Shown here piece by piece: positions 6,451 through 12,423 of a DNA stretch of 13,298 bases (positions within the stretch are counted from its first letter, which is position 1; the number at the start of each line of letters is the position of its first letter). Position numbers and translations under genes: made by a program. Under the pieces are notes generated by a model that searched no databases, was not told where the DNA came from, and saw only the letters and a program-made list of their open reading frames with translations. Source of the DNA: Candidatus Omnitrophota bacterium (lineage in GTDB: Bacteria; NPL-UPA2; BS750m-G34); the NCBI GenBank assembly GCA_016783345.1, contig JADHWT010000027.1:1-13298 (forward strand), written 5' to 3'.

Positions 6451-6466
6451 ATTCCTCTCCTTTTTT

Positions 6467-6543
6467 TGGTGCGCCCGGGGGGGCTCGAACTCCCAACACC
6501 CAGCTCCGGAGGCTGGTGCTCTATCCAATTGAGCTACGGGCGC
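6467..6543 (-). tRNA. tRNA-Arg (anticodon CCG)
   Basis: A 77-base cloverleaf with encoded CCA. The acceptor GCGCCCG/CGGGCGC is perfectly paired, the D arm is GCTC/GAGC with loop AATTGGATA, and the anticodon stem CCAGC/GCTGG has loop CTCCGGA, giving anticodon CCG for CGG codons. The T arm GGGAG-TTCGAGC-CCCCC has one A-C mismatch; the discriminator is A. It starts 8 bases after the ComFB-family stop codon and is followed closely by the glycosylase gene, so it is probably processed from a long mRNA. Confidence 0.95.
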
Positions 6544-6551
6544 AATAAATT

Positions 6552-6845
6552 TTATATATTGTGATGGGGGCTTTTTTTTACAATGGCTAAGGCATTACGC
6601 ACAGCCTCCTCTACCTTCCGGAGACGCGCACTGATGAGTTCGCTGTCACGATGGACAGGTCTTACTAAAAAGACACGATAACGCGGCTCAAGATTATTCA
6701 AGGCAATAGCTGCTACATCCATCATGCAGTCAGGGCAGAGACAGATATCCTTTTCCTCAGCCAAAATTTTATCTATAATCTTAAAGACCTCTTCCTCATT
6801 TTCATTAATGAGGTTCTCTACAGGGTATTTTTTTTTAAAGGACAT
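6552..6845 (-). CDS. ComFB-family (late competence) protein
   Basis: A 97-residue soluble protein. The family pattern is clear: VENLINENEEEVFKIIDKIL (9-28), then CLCPDC with Cys35, Cys37 and Cys40, then DVAAIALNNLEPRYRVFLV (43-61). ComFB was named from the Bacillus comF operon; its members are small, often metal-binding or nucleotide-sensing proteins of poorly known role, found widely outside competence loci. The three cysteines suggest a bound metal ion. The C-terminus (65-90) is a predicted amphipathic helix. It overlaps the end of the metallophosphoesterase gene by 11 bases, with only AGGGG about 13 bases before the ATG, so expression is probably coupled. No competence genes are nearby. 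Confidence 0.8.
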   Translation of the reverse strand: MSFKKKYPVENLINENEEEVFKIIDKILAEEKDICLCPDCMMDVAAIALNNLEPRYRVFLVRPVHRDSELISARLRKVEEAVRNALAIVKKSPHHNI

Positions 6846-7599
6846 TATAAAATTTAACCCCTTTCTTTTCTAATTCAACAACAGCCCAATTACCATCCTT
6901 CATGGCCCCCGGGTTAACCAGGAGTGACTCGCCTATAAAGGCTTTACCTTTAGCCTTATGACTGTGGCCAAAAACAGCCAGCGCAGGGCGATGTTCTTCT
7001 ATTAATGTAGTGACTGCGTCTATCCCTTTATGCCTCCCGCTATCAATATCCAGGTAGCCATATGGCGGCGTATGAAACAGCATAAGTTTACCCCCCGGGT
7101 TCTGCCGGACACGTTTTAATTTCTCCCTCACCTCTTTTTGCGGAAATTGCAGAACAAAAAAATCTTCTTTCTGAGACTCAGTTATCTCACCGCCAAACCC
7201 GCCAATGAGATAATTTCCCACACTTGTCCATGCCCCATGGACAAGTGTTATATTTCCCTTTGGCCCAGCCTCTGCCTCAAAGGCCTGAAAAAATCTGGTC
7301 CAGGGGGCATCCATATTACCCGGCACCATCATCATTTTTATTTGAGTTTCCCCAAAGGCATTGTAAAATGCGCGATAGGAATCCATATCCTCTTTTTCTT
7401 CTAATTGTATCTCTTCTTTTTCCCTGTTCGGAACCCATCCCCTGTATTTGGACTCAAGCAATTCCTCTCCGCGCGCAAGCCCTCTCACTACATCCCCTGC
7501 AAAAAATATCAGGTCCGGTTTTTCCAGTGTAATCCCTTTTACGAATTTTTTCAAGTATTCTTTTTTGCCGTGGAAATCCGAAAGACAGACGATTTTCAC
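6835..7599 (-). CDS. Calcineurin-like metallophosphoesterase
   Basis: A 254-residue cytoplasmic phosphoesterase with all five metal-site motifs: Asp8 and His10 in LSDFHG, Asp36 in FAGDVV, Asn95 in PGNMD (the usual GNHD/E with Met in place of His), His176 in LFHTPP, and His212/His214 in FGHSHK. These bind two metals (typically Mn/Fe) for phosphomono- or diester hydrolysis; the substrate is unknown. The GNMD variant replaces a histidine that commonly donates a proton, seen in some family branches. I chose GTG at 7599, preceded by AGAGG at good spacing, over an upstream start at 7647 that would overlap the membrane-protein gene and add residues without family likeness. An insertion at about 48-75 is charged and probably exposed. 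It contains a perfect 13-bp inverted repeat in its DNA. Confidence 0.85.
   Translation of the reverse strand: MKIVCLSDFHGKKEYLKKFVKGITLEKPDLIFFAGDVVRGLARGEELLESKYRGWVPNREKEEIQLEEKEDMDSYRAFYNAFGETQIKMMMVPGNMDAPWTRFFQAFEAEAGPKGNITLVHGAWTSVGNYLIGGFGGEITESQKEDFFVLQFPQKEVREKLKRVRQNPGGKLMLFHTPPYGYLDIDSGRHKGIDAVTTLIEEHRPALAVFGHSHKAKGKAFIGESLLVNPGAMKDGNWAVVELEKKGVKFYNVL
7220..7248. repeat. Perfect 13-bp inverted repeat within the metallophosphoesterase gene
   Basis: Arms ACACTTGTCCATG (7220-7232) and CATGGACAAGTGT (7236-7248) are exact complements around a CCC loop. It encodes TLVHGAWTSV around the conserved HG of the protein. No T-run follows on either strand, so it is not a standard terminator. 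Confidence 0.7.
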
Positions 7600-7609
7600 A
7601 AGTATCCTC

Positions 7610-7972
7610 TTAGAATATTTTACCAAGAAAAAAGCCGACGAGCACACCTATCAGGAATACAGTTACAAGGATCCTGCTCTCTATGACCTTCTTCTTTTTT
7701 CCTTTTCCAATTGCTACGAAAGTAACAAGATACGCAATTCCGTTAATTGCAAAAAACAACGGCCATGCAAGGACCTTGGCAATGACAGGCCCGATTACCG
7801 GAAAAAGAGCAATGACAGCGACCAGTCCGGTAAATGCCTGGGTAATAAACCCAAAAGCAACCACGAGCAATGTTGTGGTCTTTTTATCCAGATGGTAAAC
7901 AAAGCTTGCCACAACAGCTAATATGAGACAAATCCATACCCCTATCAGGCGCAAATATTTTCTCTGAATCAT
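7610..7972 (-). CDS. Small four-helix integral membrane protein, unknown function
   Basis: A 120-residue protein I do not recognise. It has a basic N-terminus (MIQRKYLR), hydrophobic segments at about 9-26, 33-58, 66-88 and 100-119, and a lysine-rich cytoplasmic loop KGKKKK at 90-95, giving a four-helix topology with both ends probably cytoplasmic. No catalytic motif is visible. Its ATG overlaps the stop of the membrane-protease gene by four bases (ATGA) with AGGAG 7-8 bases upstream, so the two are translated together and may act together. It lies 10 bases before the start of the metallophosphoesterase gene. Confidence 0.7.
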   Translation of the reverse strand: MIQRKYLRLIGVWICLILAVVASFVYHLDKKTTTLLVVAFGFITQAFTGLVAVIALFPVIGPVIAKVLAWPLFFAINGIAYLVTFVAIGKGKKKKVIESRILVTVFLIGVLVGFFLGKIF

Positions 7973-8682
7973 TGCTCCGCTCCTCGCAATGACGTTATAT
8001 AACCCCTGGTTGACGCAACAGCAGAGACAAGAGAATCAATAATACGATTATATACAAGCTTCCCCTCCTCTACCGAGGAGAAAAAAAAATTCCCCAGAGA
8101 TATCCGGTGGGAGATGAGCGTAAAGATGACAGTGAGCACAAAGATATTAGCCAGATAGATAAGCGCTGTGGAGAGCAAAAAACCACCTGCTTTTAAATCA
8201 GGCTGGCGGACTCTCAGCGCATATAGAGACAGTGCCAGATGGAATGAGAAGGTCGCGCCTATTAGAAAGACAGCCGCCTGCGCCATCCATTCTGTCTGCC
8301 AGAAAAAACTTATTATAAAATAAACTATCATTACTAGAAAGGTATATATGGGAAAGACATACGGAGCTAAGCTCACCAGAATATTTGTCTTGGTCATAGC
8401 CACACTCCCTCCGCGCCTTCCGATTTTCATTTTCTTTATCCTGGCCCCGAAAAGAAAACCCCATAACGCATGTGTGAGTTCGTGGCCCGTAATATAGGCG
8501 ACAATGGGTTTATGAAAAAAAAGATGGATAAAAAGATATATAGCAGCTCCAAGGAAAAAATACGCAATATTAGGTGTCCAGCTTTTTTTTATGACCTCCT
8601 GAGAAAAGGCTATTGTAGTGCTAATGCACAACGGAAAGAGGATCACTCCGAGGACGTTCTTGCACCAGCACTTTTTATCCAT
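7969..8682 (-). CDS. M50-like integral membrane zinc metalloprotease (HExxH)
   Basis: A 237-residue polytopic membrane protein with HELTH at 67-71 inside ITGHELTHALWGFLFGARI. This is the helix-embedded zinc motif of site-2-protease/M50B-type proteases, with His67 and His71 as ligands and Glu68 as catalyst. A second polar patch, LRVRQPDLKAGG (156-167) with Asp162, could supply the third ligand, as NPDG-type motifs do in M50. The N-terminus has MDKKCWC before the first helix. Hydrophobic segments lie at about 8-26, 38-57, 101-127, 134-154 and 168-192. ATG 8682 is chosen because it begins 7 bases after the zinc-ribbon stop; the frame extends further upstream but without protein-family support. 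Downstream it overlaps the small membrane protein by ATGA. Substrate unknown; no anti-sigma factor gene is adjacent. Confidence 0.72.
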   Translation of the reverse strand: MDKKCWCKNVLGVILFPLCISTTIAFSQEVIKKSWTPNIAYFFLGAAIYLFIHLFFHKPIVAYITGHELTHALWGFLFGARIKKMKIGRRGGSVAMTKTNILVSLAPYVFPIYTFLVMIVYFIISFFWQTEWMAQAAVFLIGATFSFHLALSLYALRVRQPDLKAGGFLLSTALIYLANIFVLTVIFTLISHRISLGNFFFSSVEEGKLVYNRIIDSLVSAVASTRGYITSLRGAEQ

Positions 8683-8689
8683 TGAACAC

Positions 8690-8860
8690 TTACAATTTAC
8701 GGCTATTTTTATTAAACTTATCCTCGGGCGAAACCCGAAAATTCTTTTTGCAAATGTTACACCTCCATAATTCACCTATCTTAGTTTCGTTATCGTCAAA
8801 CTGCTCACTAATAAAGGAGGTATCAATTGACTTACAATAAGGACAAGGAAATCCCTTCAT
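8690..8860 (-). CDS. Very small zinc-ribbon protein
   Basis: A 56-residue protein with two CxxC knuckles: Cys6/Cys9 (CPYC) and Cys34/Cys37 (CNIC), 24 residues apart, the layout of a one-zinc ribbon. The tail (40-56) is basic. The ATG at 8860 overlaps the ndk stop as ATGA, and a G9 tract and GGAG lie directly before it. An earlier GTG at 8884 would give 64 residues but is less likely. It could be a nucleic-acid- or protein-binding adaptor; no specific function can be read from it. The next gene follows after 7 bases. Confidence 0.65.
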   Translation of the reverse strand: MKGFPCPYCKSIDTSFISEQFDDNETKIGELWRCNICKKNFRVSPEDKFNKNSRKL

Positions 8861-9378
8861 CTCCCCCCCCCACTCTTTTTCCACACCCGTTCTTTAACAT
8901 TAGACTGCGTGACACTTTCGGTTTCATAGATATCGAATATTACCTCATCCGGTTTAAACCAGAGTTTTATTTCTCTTTCTGCATCAGCCTCATTCATAGA
9001 TGTGTGAACGACGTTTTCATAGATTCCTGAAGTAGTGATTCGGCCGTATGAACCGCGGATAGAGGTAGATTCAGCCTTTTCAGGATTAGTAGCCCCGCAC
9101 AACTGCCTTACCTTATCAATAGCACCCTCCCCATAATAGACCATCGCCATGACTTTCTCCCTGCTATGCAATTTCCCCCGGATGTATTTAATTAGTTCTT
9201 CAAAGAATGGTTTATCTCTCATATGCCGGTAATGTTCTTCTGCAAGCGCGCGGCTTACGCGGAGCACCTTGGCAGCAGCAATCTCTAATTTTGTCTCGGA
9301 AAACCGCGTTAACACATTTCCTGTCAATGACTTCTTTAATCCATCCGGTTTTATCAATACAAGAGTCGCCTGTTCCAT
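8857..9378 (-). CDS. ndk: Nucleoside diphosphate kinase
   Basis: A 173-residue cytoplasmic kinase that transfers the gamma-phosphate of ATP to NDPs through a phosphohistidine. LVLIKPDG (6-13) holds the conserved Lys10; GATNPEKAESTSIRGSYG (95-112) is the nucleotide-binding stretch; the catalytic His125 lies in ENVVHTSMNEADAEREIKLWF (121-141). Typical bacterial Ndk is about 135-150 residues. This one has a longer middle (residues 60-75) and an extra C-terminal tail of about 20 residues ending KKSGGGR, the end of which is encoded by a run of nine G. AAGGAG precedes the ATG. It sits 6 bases after the enolase-superfamily gene and overlaps the zinc-ribbon gene by ATGA. Confidence 0.93.
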   Translation of the reverse strand: MEQATLVLIKPDGLKKSLTGNVLTRFSETKLEIAAAKVLRVSRALAEEHYRHMRDKPFFEELIKYIRGKLHSREKVMAMVYYGEGAIDKVRQLCGATNPEKAESTSIRGSYGRITTSGIYENVVHTSMNEADAEREIKLWFKPDEVIFDIYETESVTQSNVKERVWKKSGGGR

Positions 9379-9384
9379 TTTTAT

Positions 9385-10518
9385 TTACTCCTTACGACTT
9401 AGGACTGTTTTCTTGTACACGTATTTACTGAATCTCTTTTCGTGAATCTCTATCCCTAACCCCGGGCCGTCCAATTTTTTAGCCATACCTCCACGACCGA
9501 AATTAACATCTTCATTAACTATGTCTCCGGTTAAAAGGAATCGACTATAACTTCCTTCAAGATACCTCGCTCCGGGAAGACAAGCTGCCAGGTGCCTGCC
9601 GGCAGCTCCAAGTATCCCTGTCTCTCCCACATGACAGCCAATCTGAAAAGAGAGCCCGTATTTTTCTGCTATCTCAGCTATCTTGATGCTGTTTAAAAAC
9701 CCGCCGCATTTTGAGAGCCGTATATTAAAGCTATGGCATATCTTCTCCCGGGCTAATTCTTCTGCTTCAACCGGGGTTCTCAAAGACTCATCAGCCATAG
9801 TCTTTACCTGGCTTTCTTCTGTCACCCTTTTAAAACCTGTTGGATCTCCAGGCCCTACTGGCTGCTCAACCATACTGATGTTATAAGGGGCCATAGCCTT
9901 TATCCTCTCTATAGCCTCCTCAACCTTCCATGCCCCGTTGGCGTCCAGCCGGATATCCCGACTCCCTCCCACAATAGACCTGAGGGCCCTTAATCTATTT
10001 ATATCGTTTTTAAAACCTACCTTTAATTTTATATCCCTGAAGCCATAGAACTTAAAAAAAAGCGCCATCCCGAGTGTCTTAGAGAGACCATCTCCTGACA
10101 TAATCCCGCTATAGCAAAATTTATCAACGCCATCTCGCTGTTGCGTAAAAAGCCCATATAAAGGAAGATTATGAAAACGTGAAAAGGCATCCAGGCACGC
10201 TATCTCTACAGCACAACGTGCAGCCTGAGGCACCCCATCCAGGGCATCGGCAAGTCCTTTTAAAAAAGATTCCTTTTCATCAAAAGAAAGTCCTTTAAGC
10301 CGCCCCATTAAATCCTTTTCCAAAAAATTAAAACAGCCATCAGCAGTTTCGCCGGTAACATATTCGCGGGGGATACTCTCTCCAACCCCTTTTATCCCAT
10401 TATCCAATTTAATAGTAACTATCAAATTGAGCGTCTCTTTTCTTGAGGCCCTGGCATGGCGGAAGGAAAAACGAAACGGGATCCTGATGAGATAAAGTCC
10501 GACTTCGTTGATTATCAT
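9385..10518 (-). CDS. Enolase-superfamily enzyme, muconate-lactonizing subgroup (dipeptide epimerase-like)
   Basis: A 377-residue enzyme with an N-terminal capping domain and a beta-barrel carrying the subgroup catalytic set: KLK at 164-166, metal ligands Asp192 (RLDANGAW), Glu218 (MVEQPV) and Asp243 (MADES), and Lys270 (RLSKCGG). KxK plus a barrel Lys marks the MLE subgroup, which includes L-Ala-D/L-Glu dipeptide epimerases, o-succinylbenzoate synthases and N-succinylamino-acid racemases. The first is attractive beside a SPOR (peptidoglycan-binding) protein, but the sequence does not decide. The C-terminal part (340-377) is longer and more basic than I expect for the family. The ATG at 10518 overlaps the previous stop by four bases, with AGGA just upstream. 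Confidence 0.83.
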   Translation of the reverse strand: MIINEVGLYLIRIPFRFSFRHARASRKETLNLIVTIKLDNGIKGVGESIPREYVTGETADGCFNFLEKDLMGRLKGLSFDEKESFLKGLADALDGVPQAARCAVEIACLDAFSRFHNLPLYGLFTQQRDGVDKFCYSGIMSGDGLSKTLGMALFFKFYGFRDIKLKVGFKNDINRLRALRSIVGGSRDIRLDANGAWKVEEAIERIKAMAPYNISMVEQPVGPGDPTGFKRVTEESQVKTMADESLRTPVEAEELAREKICHSFNIRLSKCGGFLNSIKIAEIAEKYGLSFQIGCHVGETGILGAAGRHLAACLPGARYLEGSYSRFLLTGDIVNEDVNFGRGGMAKKLDGPGLGIEIHEKRFSKYVYKKTVLSRKE

Positions 10519-11465
10519 TTTATCCTGATAAAGCTGTCATTAAATCCTTCTTTTTTGATTTTTTTCATTTCTCCTTCAGCATCTTTTTTGTTGTCAAAAG
10601 GACCAAGGTGCACCTCATATAAAATTCTGCCGGACTTTGCAGTCACCTTTTGAATAATGAGTTTTTTATGCCCATCAGCAGTCAATTTTTTGGCAAGCTC
10701 TTCAGCATGAGTTCTATCCCGATAAGTGACTATCTGGACAGTGTAAAGAGGGCCTTTTTTCACCACCGGCACGGGAGGAGGTGACGCTGCTGCTGCCTGT
10801 TTTTGCGAGGCCTGAAGTTTTTCCTTTTCAGGAACTATCTTTTTTTGAGCCCGCGCTATTTTTTTAACCGCATGACGGTTTCCAGGGGAAAGCAATAGCA
10901 CCTTTTCGTATTGAGCGACAGCCAGTGGATAATCACCTTTGCGAAAATGCACATCCCCTTCTTTAAGAATATGCTGAATCTCTGCCCGGTGTATTTTTTC
11001 TTTCTCTTCCTGCTCTCTTTTAGCCAGCATCTCTTTTAGTCTCTGAGCTGTCTCTTCTTCCCGTATCTTTAATTCCTTTTTCTTGAGTTCCGCCCTTCGG
11101 ATATAGCGGAGGGCAGTGCGATGATCGGGAGCAATCGCGATAATACTTTTCCACGTAAGAATGGCTTCATCAAACAATCCATCCTTATAGTATTTTTTCC
11201 CCTGGAGAAGATAGCCGTTAATCTCTATCGCAGCTTCACTAACTTTTGAAGGTTCTATTTTAGATTTAGGCCTGTTAACACCAATAATGATAATGCTTAA
11301 AAGCGCCAGGAAGGCGATTGCAATAATAGAAATGGCTTTTATAGGGATAAACTTCCTTGAAGATTTTATAGAAATAGATGGGGTCGCCTCTTTAGCTGCT
11401 CCGGCTCCGACAAATTCACCGTACAATTTTTTCTTTACTTCTTCTTCTGACATTCCGTGGGCCAT
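10515..11465 (-). CDS. Membrane-anchored TPR and SPOR-domain protein
   Basis: A 316-residue bitopic protein. Residues 1-40 are cytoplasmic and polar, 41-62 form one membrane helix (IPIKAISIIAIAFLALLSIII), and the rest is periplasmic. Two TPR-like helical pairs lie at about 83-116 (GKKYYKDGLFDEAILTWKSI) and 166-197 (LKEGDVHFRKGDYPLAVAQ), joined by a charged coiled coil (125-162). After a low-complexity KQAAAASPPPVPVVKK linker comes a C-terminal SPOR domain (239-316, YTVQIVTYRDRTHAEELAKKL...YEVHLGPF). SPOR domains bind denuded glycan strands, usually at the division septum, so a role in wall remodelling or division is likely. The ATG at 11465 has AAGGAG 7 bases upstream. Confidence 0.85.
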   Translation of the reverse strand: MAHGMSEEEVKKKLYGEFVGAGAAKEATPSISIKSSRKFIPIKAISIIAIAFLALLSIIIIGVNRPKSKIEPSKVSEAAIEINGYLLQGKKYYKDGLFDEAILTWKSIIAIAPDHRTALRYIRRAELKKKELKIREEETAQRLKEMLAKREQEEKEKIHRAEIQHILKEGDVHFRKGDYPLAVAQYEKVLLLSPGNRHAVKKIARAQKKIVPEKEKLQASQKQAAAASPPPVPVVKKGPLYTVQIVTYRDRTHAEELAKKLTADGHKKLIIQKVTAKSGRILYEVHLGPFDNKKDAEGEMKKIKKEGFNDSFIRIK

Positions 11466-11477
11466 AATCTTCTCCTT

Positions 11478-12317
11478 TTATGTTAATATCCAGTTCGCCA
11501 GGTCATGGATTACATCCTCTCTCCCTGGCTCAAAAAAAAGACCGTGCCGGCAGCCAGGATAAGAGAATATCTCGATGTCCCTGAAATACCTTTTTAGAAA
11601 CATTATTACACCGCTATTATCTACTATTTCATCGTCTTCTGCCAGAAATAAACAACAGGGGATGTCACCACATCTCCGCAGCTTCCTGATAGCTTTCTCC
11701 ATCCGAAGATTCTCTCTGAAAAACCGTGAGGTTATACTTTTAAGTCTTAACTTATCTTCCTTAATTTGATTTAAATAAACAGGATTTTCAGTAAACATCT
11801 CCGGCTTTATCGGAAGACCAAGATATGCATGCGGGGCAAAGATTAAAGCTAAAAGTCCATTAATTTTTTTTGCAAGCGGCATACGGAGTTTTGTCTTAAA
11901 TCCCGGCGTAATAAACACAATCTTAGATAGCTTTTCGGGATAACGAAGGGAAAAATATAGAGCTGTTTTGGCTCCCCAGCAAAGCCCAACCAGAATACAC
12001 TTTTTTTGCGCCAGCTCTTTTTGTGCGAAAAAGTCATCTATATCCTGAGGGAGCCTGCGAAAATCTACCAGGTCTCCCCGCCCTTCTTTATTTAACCCGG
12101 AACCCCGACGGTCCAGGGCGTAAACATTAAGTCCTAACCCTGCCAGATTCTCAAAGGCTTCGTTAAACCATCCGCTATGACTTTCTATGCCGTGAATGAA
12201 TATGAGGCATGGCCCGGCATCATCGGAACCATAGGAATCATAAGAATGAGGGGCAAAGGTGCGATAAAACAGCTTTCTGCCATCGCGCGTACTGTAAGAA
12301 GAAATAACCTCTTCCAT
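11478..12317 (-). CDS. Alpha/beta hydrolase with a Cys in the nucleophile position
   Basis: A 279-residue alpha/beta-fold hydrolase of the lysophospholipase/monoacylglycerol-lipase type (Hydrolase_4-like). The oxyanion HG is at 42-43 (FIHGIESHSGW) and YALDRRGSG at 66-74. The nucleophile elbow reads VGLCWGAK, placing Cys113 where Ser is usual; the acid is likely Asp229 or Asp233 in AEDDEIVD, and the base His258 in PGCRHGLF. Dienelactone hydrolase uses a Cys in this way, but the remaining sequence is closer to lipases and esterases. There is no signal peptide. No Shine-Dalgarno precedes the ATG at 12317, and the candidate promoter would place the transcript start a few bases from it. It is the first gene of the long unit. 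Confidence 0.82.
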   Translation of the reverse strand: MEEVISSYSTRDGRKLFYRTFAPHSYDSYGSDDAGPCLIFIHGIESHSGWFNEAFENLAGLGLNVYALDRRGSGLNKEGRGDLVDFRRLPQDIDDFFAQKELAQKKCILVGLCWGAKTALYFSLRYPEKLSKIVFITPGFKTKLRMPLAKKINGLLALIFAPHAYLGLPIKPEMFTENPVYLNQIKEDKLRLKSITSRFFRENLRMEKAIRKLRRCGDIPCCLFLAEDDEIVDNSGVIMFLKRYFRDIEIFSYPGCRHGLFFEPGREDVIHDLANWILT

Positions 12318-12326
12318 ATCGTTTTA

Positions 12327-12355
12327 ATCGTAGCATATCAAATAATTTTTATCAA
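12327..12355 (-). promoter_or_regulatory. Candidate sigma-70-type promoter for the alpha/beta hydrolase unit
   Basis: Minus-strand -35 TTGATA (12355-12350) and -10 TACGAT (12332-12327) are separated by exactly 17 bases. The -10 ends 9 bases before the ATG of the hydrolase, so a normally placed start would leave almost no 5' leader. That agrees with the missing Shine-Dalgarno and suggests a leaderless message. Confidence 0.45.
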
Positions 12356-12360
12356 GCTAA

Positions 12361-12378
12361 ATCGGCCTCCGGGCCGAT
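12361..12378 (-). terminator. Hairpin after xerD, possible intrinsic terminator
   Basis: A perfect 7-bp GC-rich stem ATCGGCC/GGCCGAT with a 4-base loop, extendable on the minus strand by GCTA/TAGC with a two-base bulge. It is followed by TTTAGCTTGATAAAAATT, only a weak U-tract. It lies about 45 bases after the xerD stop and just before the next promoter, where a terminator would be expected. Confidence 0.5.
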
Positions 12379-12423
12379 AGCATAAGTCCATTTTATATAT
12401 TTTCCTGTACTATCAAGCAAATT

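Noticed and set aside
6467..6543. tRNA-Arg as a pseudogene because of the A-C mismatch in the T stem
   Set aside because: All other stems pair fully, the loops are standard and CCA is encoded, so a single mismatch is not enough.
7138..7921. Several plus-strand open frames opposite the metallophosphoesterase and small membrane protein
   Set aside because: Low-complexity antisense shadows with no family likeness; the minus-strand genes explain the region.
8198..8464. Minus-strand 88-residue frame inside the M50-like gene
   Set aside because: Out of frame with a protein that has a clear HExxH motif and membrane helices; no start signal of its own.
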